The translations under genes were made by a program, and so were the position numbers. Positions 52,406 to 61,261 of a stretch of 64,000 nucleotides of DNA are shown piece by piece (within the stretch, counting starts at the first letter, position 1; the number at the start of each line of letters is the position of its first letter). The stretch is from contig NZ_JAGGOT010000035.1 in assembly GCF_018614195.1 (NCBI RefSeq), positions 1 to 64,000 of the forward strand, in the 5' to 3' direction. The notes beneath the pieces were generated by a model that did not search any database, had not been told where the DNA came from, and saw only the letters and a program-made list of their open reading frames with translations. Origin of the DNA: Streptomyces sp. ISL-43. GTDB lineage: Bacteria > Actinomycetota > Actinomycetes > Streptomycetales > Streptomycetaceae.

Positions 52406-53149
52406 CTAGCGTCCGCCGGCGACGCGGAGGACGGTCCCGGTCGTGTACGCGGCGTCCGCGGAGAGCAGCCAGGCGATGGCCGCGGCGACCTCGGCGGGCA
52501 GCCCGGCCCGTCCGAGCGGGATCTCGGCGGCCGCGAGCGCCGGGCGGTCGGGGTCGCCCATGGCGGCGTGCATGTCGGTCTCGATGATGCCGGGCGCCAC
52601 GGCGTTGACCCGGATCCCGTCCGGGCCGAGCTCCTTGGCCAGGCCCAGGGTCAGGGTGTCGGTGGCCGCCTTGGTGGCGGCGTAGTGGACGTAGCGGCCG
52701 GGGCTGCCGAGAGTGGCGGCCGCGGAGGAGACGTTGACGATCGCCCCGCCGCCGGAGCGGGCCATGTCCTGGGCGGCCCGGCGGCAGCAGAGCAGGTACC
52801 CGAAGAGGTTCACGTCCAGCACCCGGCGCAGGTCCTCGGTGCTGGTGTCGGCGAGCCGGCCCGGGGTGCCGGTCACCCCGGCGTTGTTGACCAGGCCGGT
52901 CACCGCGCCGAACTCGGCTCCGGCGATGTCGAAGAGCCGCTCGACGCCGCACTCCTCGGAGGTGTCGCCGCGCACGCTCACGCACCGGGCGCCGGCCGCG
53001 CGCACGCGCTCGGCGGTGGCCTTGGCGGCAGTTTCGTCGCGGAGGTAGCCGAGCACGATGTCGTGCCCGTCGGCGGCGAGCCGGACGCATGTGGCGGCGC
53101 CGATGCCGCGGCTGCCTCCGGTGACGACGGTGACCGGACGACGTGACAT
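52406..53149 (-). CDS. Short-chain dehydrogenase/reductase
   Basis: 247 residues from ATG 53149, with AGGAGG five bases before. Classical SDR features: TGGSRGIGAA (residues 10-19), NNAG (VNNAGVTGTPG), the catalytic Ser-Tyr-Lys (SSAAATLGSPGRYVHYAATK) and RVNAVAPGIIETDM. Closest in appearance to FabG-like oxidoreductases acting on keto/alcohol substrates with NADP. Cytosolic. It stands alone; no biosynthetic cluster is apparent. Confidence 0.9.
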   Translation of the reverse strand: MSRRPVTVVTGGSRGIGAATCVRLAADGHDIVLGYLRDETAAKATAERVRAAGARCVSVRGDTSEECGVERLFDIAGAEFGAVTGLVNNAGVTGTPGRLADTSTEDLRRVLDVNLFGYLLCCRRAAQDMARSGGGAIVNVSSAAATLGSPGRYVHYAATKAATDTLTLGLAKELGPDGIRVNAVAPGIIETDMHAAMGDPDRPALAAAEIPLGRAGLPAEVAAAIAWLLSADAAYTTGTVLRVAGGR

Positions 53150-53428
53150 ATGAGCCTCCTGTGTGACGCAGTACCCATGTCGTGCCCACGCCCATGATCA
53201 CGGCGTCCGCGCGCGGCGAGTACGGTGGGGCCCGCTCGCCCCCCTGGCCCCGATCGCCTCGGCTGCGGCAGAGGCCGTTGCAGAGGCCGTTGTGGACCAT
53301 CGAAGAGCCGCCGAGCAGGCGGGACCGCCGCCGCAGGCTAACACCGTGAATAAGCGCTGGACCAGTGGAAATGCGGGGTCGCAGAGTGACCTGCGAGACC
53401 TGACGCCCGTCATTCGAGGAGTACCGCC

Positions 53429-54505
53429 ATGTCGACCCTGAGGGTCACCGCCGAAGAGATCTCCGTCCATCCACACCCGAACGCCGATGCCTTGGAGCTG
53501 GCGCAGGTGGGCCTCTACCGGGCCGTCGTCGCCAAGGGCGTCTACCGCACCGGGGACTTCGCCCTCTACGTACCCGAACAGTCCGTGCTGCCCGCCGGTT
53601 TGATCGAGGAGCTCGGCTTGACCGGCCGTCTCGCCGGCGGCGACGCGAACCGGGTCAAGGCCGTCCGGCTGCGCGGCGAGCTGTCGCAGGGCCTGGTCTG
53701 CCGGCCGCGCGCACTGGCCGACGTGGACCTCGTCCTGGCGGCCAAGGAGGGTACGGACTTCTCCGAGTCGCTCGGCATCACCAAATGGTCCCCGCCCGTC
53801 CCGACCACCATGGACGGGGAGGTGGAGGCCGCCGCCGAGCTGCTCCCGTGGGTGGACATCGAGAACCTCCAGCGCTACCCGGGCATCTTCGAGCCCGGCG
53901 AGCCCGTCGTCCTCACGGAGAAACTGCACGGAACCGCCTGCCTGTTGACCTATGTCGCCGAGGACGGCCGGGTGCTCGTCTCCTCCAAGGGCTTCGGATC
54001 CAAGGGGCTGGCGCTCCGGGAGGACGAACGCAACCTCTACTGGCGGGCCGCACGCGGCCACGGCGTGCCCGAGGCCGCCGCCCGGCTGGCCGAGCGGGTC
54101 GGGGCGACCAGGGTCGGGATCTTCGCCGAGGTGTACGGCAAGGGAGTTCAGGACCTGGCCTACGGGACCGACGTGCGGACGGCCGAAACGCCGCCCGGGT
54201 ACGCCGTATTCGACGTCTCCGCCGAGATCGACGGACAAGTGCGGTGGCTGGACCCGGCACAGGTCTTCGTCGATGGTGAACTGCCCCTGGTTCCCCGGCT
54301 GTTCGAGGGTGCCTACGACCTGGACATGGTTCTGGAGTGGGCGAGCGGTCGGGAGACCGTGTCCGGCCGGGGCATGCACCTGCGCGAGGGTGTCGTCATC
54401 CGGCCGGCGGCAGAGCGCTACAGCCCGGTGGTCGGCGGACGCGCCATCGCGAAGGCGGTCAGCCCCGCGTACCTGACGCGCAAGGGCGGTACGGAGTACG
54501 AGTGA
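53429..54505 (+). CDS. DraRnl-type RNA ligase
   Basis: 358 residues from ATG 53429, with GAGGAG seven or so bases before. An N-terminal OB-fold-like domain (1-120) precedes the nucleotidyltransferase core: motif I EKLHGTA with Lys165 as the adenylated residue, motif III FAEVYG (232-237), motif IV EGVVIRP (320-326) and motif V AKAVS (341-345). This architecture is that of Deinococcus RNA ligase DraRnl (DRB0094), which seals nicks with a 3'-OH RNA end using ATP. A 118-bp gap separates it from an HD phosphohydrolase, so a two-gene RNA-repair pairing is possible. Activity here is by homology. Confidence 0.85.
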   Translation: MSTLRVTAEEISVHPHPNADALELAQVGLYRAVVAKGVYRTGDFALYVPEQSVLPAGLIEELGLTGRLAGGDANRVKAVRLRGELSQGLVCRPRALADVDLVLAAKEGTDFSESLGITKWSPPVPTTMDGEVEAAAELLPWVDIENLQRYPGIFEPGEPVVLTEKLHGTACLLTYVAEDGRVLVSSKGFGSKGLALREDERNLYWRAARGHGVPEAAARLAERVGATRVGIFAEVYGKGVQDLAYGTDVRTAETPPGYAVFDVSAEIDGQVRWLDPAQVFVDGELPLVPRLFEGAYDLDMVLEWASGRETVSGRGMHLREGVVIRPAAERYSPVVGGRAIAKAVSPAYLTRKGGTEYE

Positions 54506-54622
54506 GGGCGGGCCGGGGGCGTCGCCTCCGCGCGGGCGTTGCTTCCACGCGGGTCGTCGTGCGGGTACGGGGGCTGCCGCGCGGGTACGGGCGCGCCGCG
54601 GTGCCCGGGTTAGTCTGGCCGG

Positions 54623-55225
54623 ATGCCCCGATCCGACCTCCTCTCCCGCGCGCTCGACGCCCCGGCCGACCTGCCGTTGCGCCCTCTCCCCGGAGTCGTA
54701 TCCACACTGCTGCGCGATCTCGCCGCGCCGCCCAGGCTCGCGGCGCATCTGCGGCTCGTGCACGATGTGGGGTGTGAACTGGCCGACTGGTTCACGGAGT
54801 TCCACCCGGCGGTGTCCTTCGACCGCGACGCCGTGCTGTTCGGCGCGGCCACCCACGACATCGGCAAGGCCGTGCACACCGCCGAACTCGAAGGCCCCGG
54901 CTCCGCGCACGAGCCGGCCGGCCGGGACCTGCTCCTCGCACACGGCTTCCCCCCGGCGCCGGCCCGCTTCGCCGCCACCCACGCAGCCTGGGCGGCGGAT
55001 GGGGTGGGCATCGAGGAGCTGCTGGTCAGCGCCGCCGACAAGGTGTGGAAGGGCGCGCGGGTCGCCGACCTGGAAGACCTCCTGATCGACCACCTCGTCC
55101 GGGCCGCGCCGCCCGGCACCGAGCGCTGGGCGGTGTACCTCGAACTCGACGAGCTGCTGGGCCGTCTCGCCGATGGCGCGGATGCCCGGCTGGCCTTCCA
55201 AGCCGCGCACCCCGTCCACGCCTGA
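54623..55225 (+). CDS. HD-domain phosphohydrolase
   Basis: 200 residues from ATG 54623. The HD motif set is visible: His47 in LRLVHDVG, His78-Asp79 in ATHDIGK, later His96 (SAHEPAG), and Asp139 in SAADKVW. HD enzymes hydrolyse phosphomonoester or phosphodiester bonds using a bound metal. A TAGTCT -10-like box ends 6 bases before the ATG, suggesting its own leaderless promoter. Being next to the RNA ligase, it might heal RNA ends such as 2',3'-cyclic phosphates, as the HD enzyme of the Deinococcus ligase operon does. This is inference. Confidence 0.75.
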   Translation: MPRSDLLSRALDAPADLPLRPLPGVVSTLLRDLAAPPRLAAHLRLVHDVGCELADWFTEFHPAVSFDRDAVLFGAATHDIGKAVHTAELEGPGSAHEPAGRDLLLAHGFPPAPARFAATHAAWAADGVGIEELLVSAADKVWKGARVADLEDLLIDHLVRAAPPGTERWAVYLELDELLGRLADGADARLAFQAAHPVHA

Positions 55226-55290
55226 CCGGCCGCGCACGCGCCTGACCGCTGGCCGGCCGCCTGTTGGGTCCGGCGCGGGAACCGGCCGGA

Positions 55291-55533
55291 TCAGGCGGGT
55301 TCCCGCGCTTCAGAGGCTGCCGCTGGATGCCGGTCAGCAGTTCGTCGAACGACTCCTCGTCGAAGAGCGCGCCGCGGGAACGCGGCCGGACTCTGCGGCG
55401 CCTCCTCGATGCCCGCGTACGGCGTGACCGCGGCCCGCTCGCCGTACGCCGGATCCCGCTCGCCGCAGCCGGTCAGCAGCGGCCCCGGCAGATCGGCGGC
55501 CACGGTCGTGGTCGCCAGTCCCGCACTCTTCAC
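55291..55533 (-). pseudogene. Possible decayed lipoprotein gene
   Basis: GTG 55533 opens an 80-codon frame with a signal-like start and lipobox (GLATTTVAADLPGPLLTGC), then an acidic stretch (YAGIEEAPQSPAAF). About codon 53 the same strand in another frame continues with a more natural sequence (LFDEESFDELLTGIQ), so a frameshift around 55370-55385 may have broken a small lipoprotein. I do not recognise the family. An intact 80-residue product or chance remains possible. Confidence 0.35.
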
Positions 55534-55580
55534 CCGCGCGATTCGACGGGGCGGCTCCGGCGCCTGTCCGCGCACGGCCG

Positions 55581-55629
55581 TTGACAGTCCGTCCGGTGCG
55601 CCGGGATCATGCGGGAGAGCGCTCTCCCG
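55581..55629 (+). promoter_or_regulatory. Promoter with LacI-type operator for the GH3 gene
   Basis: TTGACA and GATCAT are 18 bp apart. Two bases after the -10 lies the perfect 18-bp palindrome CGGGAGAGCGCTCTCCCG (55612-55629), of the CG-centred kind bound by LacI/CebR-family repressors. Bound repressor would cover the start point. Confidence 0.75.
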
Positions 55630-55662
55630 GCGATCCGGATGGCTGGTGTGCGAGGGGTGGAC

Positions 55663-58452
55663 ATGCACGATGACGTGGAACAACTGGTGGACAAGCTGGA
55701 TCCCGGGCAGCGGGTGCGGCTGCTGACCGGGGCCGACATCTGGCGGACCCGCCCCGAACCGGCCATCGGGCTGCGGGAGATGGTCTTCTCGGACGGTCCG
55801 GCCGGGGTACGCGGGCCCGGCTGGGAGGAGAGTTCCACCTCGGCCCTGCTCCCCTCGCCCACCGCGCTGGGAGCACTCTGGGACGAGGACCGGGTCCGCC
55901 GGCTCGGTGAACTGTTCGGCGACGAGGCCCGCCGCAAAGGCGTCCACGTCCTCCTCGCACCCACCCTCAACCTGCACCGCAGCCCGCTCGCCGGGCGCCA
56001 CTTCGAGTGCTTCTCCGAAGACCCGCTCCTCGCGGGCCGTACGGGAGCGGCCTTCATCCGCGGCGTCCAGTCGCGGGGAGTGGCCGCGACGGCGAAGCAC
56101 TACGTCGCCAACGACTCCGAGACGCAACGGCTGACCCTCGACGTACGGCTCGACGAGCGCGTGCTGCGCGAGCTGTACCTCGCGCCCTTCGAGGCCGCCG
56201 TCCGGGCCGGGGTGTGGCTCGTCATGTCGGCGTACAACAAGGTCAACGGCACCACGATGAGCGAGAGTTCCCTGCTCGCCGACCCGCTGAAGGGGGAGTG
56301 GGGCTTCGACGGAGTGGTCGTCTCCGACTGGGGCGGGGTCCGTTCCACCGTGGCCTCGGCCGTCGCCGCGCAGGACCTGGCGATGCCCGGCCCCCACGGC
56401 CTGTGGGGCGAGCCGCTGGTGGAGGCCCTGGCGAGCGGCCGCGTCCCGGCCGAGGCGGTGGAGGACAAGACCCGCAGACTCCTCCGCCTCGCGGACCGCG
56501 TAGGCGCCCTCGGCCCCCGTGACCCGGACCGAGTGGGCACGGCCCACACCCCTGCGGGGGCGGGCACGGCCCACACCCCTGCCGGGGCGGGCTCAACCCG
56601 TACCCCTGACGAGGCGGGTGAGGCCTGCACCCCGGACCGGGGGGTTCAGGCCCGAACCCTGGAGCCGGCCCAGGCCTCAGCCCGGGCCTCGACCTCGACT
56701 CCAGTCCTGGCCTCTGCCTCGACCTCGGCCCCGGTCGAGGGGCCGGCCTCTGCCCTGCATCGGAGGGTGCGCGAGGCGGCAGCCTCCCGTCCGTTGGCGC
56801 CGGGCGGTGCCGATGGCGATGGCGATGGCTCCGCCCTCCGCGGGGGGTTGCGCGAGGCGGCTGCCTCCGGTTCCTCCGCGAAGGGCGGTGCCGATGGCCA
56901 TGACGAGACTTCCGCCTTGCGCCGGGAGCTGCGCGAAGCAGCCGCCGCGAGCTTCGTGTTGCTGGAGAACCGGGGAGCGCTGCCCCTGGAGCCCGGTGCG
57001 CTCAATCGCCTCGCCGTGATCGGGGCACACGCCGACACCCCCCGCGTACAAGGCGGTGGCAGCTCCGAGGTCTTCCCGCAGGGCGTGGTCAGCCCGCTCG
57101 ACGGGCTGCGCGACGCGCTGCCGCCCCACGTCCGGATCGGGTACGAGCCCGGCCCCGCGCCCGAGGGCGGCGCCGGGCAGGAGCCGCTCGGTGCGCGGTA
57201 CGCCCGCGACCCGGAGGGCGGGGCACCCGGCGTGCGCCTGCGCGTGCTCGACGCCGCCGACGTGGTGCTGTACTCCGCGCACCAGCCTTCCGGGCGCGTC
57301 CTGGAACCCGAACTGCCGCCCGGCGCCCACACCATCGAGCTCGACGCCCTGCTCCACCCCGACGCGACCGGACCCTGGACCCTCGGGCTCGGCGGCTTCG
57401 GCGCCCTGCGCCTCTCCGCAGGCACAACGGCCCTGATCGACGGCGAGTTCCCACCCGAGACCGACGATCCGGCCGTCATCCACGTCCGCCCGCCCCAGCA
57501 CACCGCCCGGATCCCGCTCACCGCCGGCCGCCCGGTCCGCGTGGTCGCCCGGCGCGAACTCGCCCCCGGCACCGGCCGGGCCACCGTCCTCACCGCCGCC
57601 CCGCCCGTGCCCAACCCCGCCGACGCGCTCGCCGCCGCCGTCGCCGCCGCCGGCGGGGCCGACGCCGCCGTCGTGGTCGTCGGCACCACGGAAGGCGGCG
57701 AGTCCGAGGGCTTCGACCGGGAGTCGCTCCGACTGCCCGCGCCACAGGATGAGTTGGTGGCGGCGGTCGCCCGCGCGAACCCCCCTACGATCGTCGTCGT
57801 CAACTCCGGCGGCCCCGTCGAACTGCCCTGGCGCGACGCTGCCGACGCCGTCCTCCTCACCTGGTTCCCCGGCCAGGAGGCCGGGCACGCCCTCGCCGAC
57901 GTGCTGCTCGGCCGCGCCGAGCCCGGCGGACGCCTTCCCACCACCTGGCCCGCCACACTCGCCGATGCCCCCGTGCGCACCACGCACCCCACCGACGGCC
58001 GGCTTCCCTACGAGGAGGGCCTGCACATCGGCCACCGCGCCTGGCTGCGACGCCCGGGTGCGGTACGGCCCGCGTACTGGTTCGGCCACGGACTCGGCTA
58101 CACCACCTGGGAGTTCGAGGAGATCGGTGTGCCCGAGCCGGCACCCGGTGGGGGCTTCGAGGTCCCCGTCACCCTGCACAACACCGGCACCCGGCACGGC
58201 CGCGAGGTCGTCCAACTCCACCTGTCCCGGCCCGACTCGGCCGTCGAGCGGCCGGTCCGCTGGCTTGCCGGATGGGCGGCCGCGGAGGCGGAGCCGGGGG
58301 AGCGGGTGACGGCGTACGTACGGGTTCCCGCGCGCGCCCTGCAGTCCTGGTCCCCGGAGGCCGCGGGCTGGATCACGGAGCCGGGCCGCTTCGAGGTCCT
58401 GGCCGGCCGCAGTGCGGGCGACCTGCCGCTCCGGGCGGCGATCGATGTCTAG
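55663..58452 (+). CDS. GH3 beta-glycosidase with an expanded interdomain linker
   Basis: 929 residues from ATG 55663, with GAGGGG nearby. An N-terminal TIM-barrel GH3 domain (1 to about 285) has the nucleophile Asp222 in VVVSDWGG and the substrate-binding KHYVANDSE. A C-terminal alpha/beta-sandwich (about 420-790, SFVLLENRGALPLEP) and a fibronectin-like end follow. Between them an insert of about 135 residues is unusual: GTAHTPAGAG twice and three near copies of LREAAAS. Members hydrolyse beta-glucosides, xylosides or related sugars. No signal peptide, so intracellular. Likely repressed by the adjacent LacI protein through the promoter palindrome. Confidence 0.87.
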   Translation: MHDDVEQLVDKLDPGQRVRLLTGADIWRTRPEPAIGLREMVFSDGPAGVRGPGWEESSTSALLPSPTALGALWDEDRVRRLGELFGDEARRKGVHVLLAPTLNLHRSPLAGRHFECFSEDPLLAGRTGAAFIRGVQSRGVAATAKHYVANDSETQRLTLDVRLDERVLRELYLAPFEAAVRAGVWLVMSAYNKVNGTTMSESSLLADPLKGEWGFDGVVVSDWGGVRSTVASAVAAQDLAMPGPHGLWGEPLVEALASGRVPAEAVEDKTRRLLRLADRVGALGPRDPDRVGTAHTPAGAGTAHTPAGAGSTRTPDEAGEACTPDRGVQARTLEPAQASARASTSTPVLASASTSAPVEGPASALHRRVREAAASRPLAPGGADGDGDGSALRGGLREAAASGSSAKGGADGHDETSALRRELREAAAASFVLLENRGALPLEPGALNRLAVIGAHADTPRVQGGGSSEVFPQGVVSPLDGLRDALPPHVRIGYEPGPAPEGGAGQEPLGARYARDPEGGAPGVRLRVLDAADVVLYSAHQPSGRVLEPELPPGAHTIELDALLHPDATGPWTLGLGGFGALRLSAGTTALIDGEFPPETDDPAVIHVRPPQHTARIPLTAGRPVRVVARRELAPGTGRATVLTAAPPVPNPADALAAAVAAAGGADAAVVVVGTTEGGESEGFDRESLRLPAPQDELVAAVARANPPTIVVVNSGGPVELPWRDAADAVLLTWFPGQEAGHALADVLLGRAEPGGRLPTTWPATLADAPVRTTHPTDGRLPYEEGLHIGHRAWLRRPGAVRPAYWFGHGLGYTTWEFEEIGVPEPAPGGGFEVPVTLHNTGTRHGREVVQLHLSRPDSAVERPVRWLAGWAAAEAEPGERVTAYVRVPARALQSWSPEAAGWITEPGRFEVLAGRSAGDLPLRAAIDV

Positions 58453-58528
58453 GGCGGCTCTTGCGGACCTTGTCGGCCCGGCAGGATCCGAAAGAGATGG
58501 CCCGGGCGCGGGCGGCTACAGTGCCGCC

Positions 58529-59563
58529 ATGGACGGATCGAGCACGGGCGCCGGCACCGGGACCGCCCCGACCCTGGAGGACGTGGCGCGCGCCGCCGGG
58601 GTGTCCCGGGCCACGGTGTCGCGCGTGGTCAACGGAGTCCGCAATGTGGACCCGGTCATCCAACAGGCGGTCCAGCAGGCCGTCGCCGCGACCGGGTACG
58701 TGCCGAACCGGGCCGCCCGCTCCCTGGTGACCCGCCGGTCGGGGGCGGTGGCGCTGGTGGTCTCGGGCGCGGGCGCCGACAGCGACCGGGTGTTCCAGGA
58801 CCCCTTCTTCGGGCGGGTGGTGAGCGGGGTCGTACGGGCGCTGCGCCCGCGCGGGGTGCACCCGGTGCTGATGTTCGCCGACGGGCAGGAGGACCGCGCG
58901 CAGGTGCTCGCTTACCTCTCCCAGGGCGGTGCGGACGGCGCGCTGCTCGTCACCACCGACGGCCGCGACCCGTTGCCCGGGATGCTCGCGGCCGCCGCCC
59001 TGCCCGCGGTGCTCTTCGCGCGGCCGACGCCCCCGGTCGGGCTGGACTGGGTCGATCTGCGCCACCGCGAGGGCGGGGCGCTGGCGGCGCGGCACCTGCT
59101 GGCCCGTGGCTGCGTGCGGCTGGCGGCGATCGGCGGACCGGCGGACGTGCCGGCGAGCCGGGAGCGGGTGGCGGGCTTCCGGGAGGCGCTGGCGGGCGCC
59201 GCGGTGCGGGTGGCCGAGGCGGACTTCACGCTGGACGGCGGCGAGCACGCGATGCGCGTGCTGCTGGCCGAACAGTCGGACTTGGACGGGGTGTTCGCGG
59301 CGAACGACCTGATGGCGCAGGGGGCCTGCCTGGTGCTGCGCGAGCACGGGCTGCGCGTTCCGGACGACGTCGCGGTGGTCGGCTTCGACGACTCCGGCGC
59401 GGCGGGGGCGGCCCGCCCCCGGCTGACGACGGTCCGCCAGCCGGTGGAGGACATGGCGGCGGAAATGGTCCGCCTCCTCCTGGACCGCGTGGCGGGCACG
59501 TCGGCCGCGGCCCCGGCCGCGGTGCTCTTCGATCCGGAACTCGTGGTCCGCGACTCGGCCTGA
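58529..59563 (+). CDS. LacI-family repressor
   Basis: 344 residues from ATG 58529. The LacI HTH and hinge occupy residues about 14-70 (TLEDVARAAGVSRATVSRVV, GYVPNRAARSLVTRRSGAVA), followed by a periplasmic-binding-like effector domain (DDVAVVGFDDSGAAGAA). A TACAGT box ends six bases before the ATG, so the mRNA may be leaderless. It follows the GH3 gene on the same strand by 76 bp and is the natural regulator of that gene through the CG-centred palindrome at 55612. The inducer is probably a GH3 product sugar (inference). Confidence 0.87.
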   Translation: MDGSSTGAGTGTAPTLEDVARAAGVSRATVSRVVNGVRNVDPVIQQAVQQAVAATGYVPNRAARSLVTRRSGAVALVVSGAGADSDRVFQDPFFGRVVSGVVRALRPRGVHPVLMFADGQEDRAQVLAYLSQGGADGALLVTTDGRDPLPGMLAAAALPAVLFARPTPPVGLDWVDLRHREGGALAARHLLARGCVRLAAIGGPADVPASRERVAGFREALAGAAVRVAEADFTLDGGEHAMRVLLAEQSDLDGVFAANDLMAQGACLVLREHGLRVPDDVAVVGFDDSGAAGAARPRLTTVRQPVEDMAAEMVRLLLDRVAGTSAAAPAAVLFDPELVVRDSA

Positions 59564-59605
59564 GCCACGCCGACCCCGGTCCGCCTGCTCGACCCCGCCC
59601 GGCCG

Positions 59606-59679
59606 CCTCGAGGAGGCGGGGCCGCTCGACGCCGGCCGGCGGCCTCGAGGAGGCGGGGCCGCTCGACGCCGGCCGGCGG
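59606..59679. repeat. 37-bp perfect direct repeat between convergent genes
   Basis: Two identical 37-bp units start at 59606 and 59643 (CCTCGAGGAGGCGGGGCC). Each contains a CCGCCTC/GAGGCGG-type hairpin, so together they may act as a duplicated bidirectional terminator between LacI and ROK genes. Confidence 0.8.
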
Positions 59680-59748
59680 CCCCGCCCTCGTCCCACCGCC
59701 CGGCCCTGCCCAGCGACCCCTGCCCCGTCCGGCCGCCCCGCCCGGCGG

Positions 59749-61065
59749 CTACCCCCGCCGGGCAGCCGCCGACTCGCCTCGGACCTCCAGGGCCGTCTGC
59801 CAGCCCGGGGCTTCCGTCGGGGGTTCCGGCGGGGTGCGGCGGCCGCCCCTGGCGAAGAAGGCCGCCAGGGGGAGGGTGGCCGCGCCGACCGTGACCGCGT
59901 CCGGGCCCAGCGAGCCCATGTCGATGGTGACCCGGGCGGCCGGGTGGCGCAGCGAGTAGCGCGTGGCGTGCTCCCGTACCGCCGGAAGGATGTGCGGGCC
60001 CAGCATCAGGCCCGCCCAGCCGCCGATGAGGATCCGCTCCGGGTGGAACAGGTTGATGACGTCCGACAGGCCCGCGCCCAGGTACTCGGCCGTCTCGTCG
60101 AGGACGTCGAGGGCGACCTTGTCGCCGCCGCCCGCCGCCGCCAGCAGCGCTGCCAGGGCGTCCTCCTCGTCCCCCGCGACCGCCTCCCCGCCGCCACCGA
60201 GCTCCGCCCAGCGCGCCAGCAGCGACTCGGCCCCGGTGTAGGCCTCCAGGCAGCCCAGCGCCCCGCACCGGCAGCGCCGGCCCCGGACCTGGACCGTCAG
60301 GTGGCCCCACTCCAGCGGGGCGCCCTCGGTGGCACCGCCGTCCGGGGAGCCGTCGGTGATCAGGCTCGCGCCGACACCGGAGCCGAAGAGCACGACCACC
60401 GCGTCCCGCGCGCCGCGCCCGGCGCCGAACCACATCTCCGCCTGGCCGAGCGTGCGCGCCCCGTTGTCGATGATGTACGGGACCTCGTGCGGCACGGCTC
60501 CCGTCTCGCGCAGCAGCGCCTCCAGCGGGACGGCGTCCCAGCCGATGGTCTGCCCGTGGACCACTGTTCCGCCCGGCGCGTCGCGGTCCACGATGCCGGG
60601 TACGCCGATCCCGACCCCGAGGAGCCGGTCCGTGCCGACCCCCGCCTCGGCGAGCACGGTGGCGATCCCGGTCCGTACGTGGTCGACGATCGGGCCGACG
60701 TCGTAGCAGCCGCGCGGCTGCAACGGCAGTTCGGTGCGCGCCAGTTCGGTGAGGGTGAGGTCGAACAGCTCCACCCTGACACGGGTTTCGCCGACGTCGA
60801 TGCCGATCATGTGCGCGCTGCCCGGAGCGATCCGCAGCAGCGTACGGGGGCGGCCGCCGTCGGAATCGACGATGCCGGCCTCCTCCAGGAGCCCGTCCGC
60901 GACGAGTTCGCCGACCACGTTGCTGACGGATCCGGAGCTCAGGCCGGTGGCGGGGCCGAGCTCCTGCCGGCTCATCGGCCCGCCGAAGTACAACCGCTGC
61001 AGTACTGCGCTGCGGTTGCCCCTTCGCAGGTCCCGCACCGTACGTCCACTGCGCCCCGTGGTCAT
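59749..61065 (-). CDS. ROK-family transcriptional repressor
   Basis: 438 residues. An N-terminal winged HTH (NRSAVLQRLYFGGPMSRQEL, GLSSGSVSNVVGELVADGLL) leads into the ROK sugar-kinase-like domain (GIDVGETRVRVELFDL, GVPGIVDRD, IIDNGARTLGQAEMWFGAGR). The ROK zinc motif is present as CRCGALGCLEAY. It is divergent from a sugar ABC importer over about 195 bp containing the importer promoter and a CTTAA/TTAAG repeat, so it probably represses that importer until the transported sugar (or its phosphate) binds. Confidence 0.9.
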   Translation of the reverse strand: MTTGRSGRTVRDLRRGNRSAVLQRLYFGGPMSRQELGPATGLSSGSVSNVVGELVADGLLEEAGIVDSDGGRPRTLLRIAPGSAHMIGIDVGETRVRVELFDLTLTELARTELPLQPRGCYDVGPIVDHVRTGIATVLAEAGVGTDRLLGVGIGVPGIVDRDAPGGTVVHGQTIGWDAVPLEALLRETGAVPHEVPYIIDNGARTLGQAEMWFGAGRGARDAVVVLFGSGVGASLITDGSPDGGATEGAPLEWGHLTVQVRGRRCRCGALGCLEAYTGAESLLARWAELGGGGEAVAGDEEDALAALLAAAGGGDKVALDVLDETAEYLGAGLSDVINLFHPERILIGGWAGLMLGPHILPAVREHATRYSLRHPAARVTIDMGSLGPDAVTVGAATLPLAAFFARGGRRTPPEPPTEAPGWQTALEVRGESAAARRG

Positions 61066-61115
61066 GTGGCTCCTTCCGCCCTGACATCGATCGCAACATA
61101 CCCTTGCGCGACCCC

Positions 61116-61160
61116 TTGACGCGACCCTTTCGCGAGGCTTAACTCACGTCCTAAATTAAG
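61116..61160 (+). promoter_or_regulatory. Importer promoter with candidate ROK operator
   Basis: TTGACG and TAACTC are 18 bp apart. CTTAA (61138-61142) and TTAAG (61156-61160) form an inverted repeat overlapping the -10, in an unusually AT-rich patch. ROK repressors bind similar AT-rich inverted repeats. Confidence 0.5.
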
Positions 61161-61261
61161 GCCTGGATCAAACGGAGCGGCCAAGTACCCGGTTGGGGCC
61201 GGTTATTCGCGCCATCTCGCAGGTCTTTCTTCCCCACCTTGCCGAAAGGGACCGAGCCGCC

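Noticed and set aside
49727..53149. Small biosynthetic cluster (MFS, SDR, FAD enzyme)
   Set aside because: No core synthase lies nearby and the genes are not operonic; these families are common in any streptomycete region.
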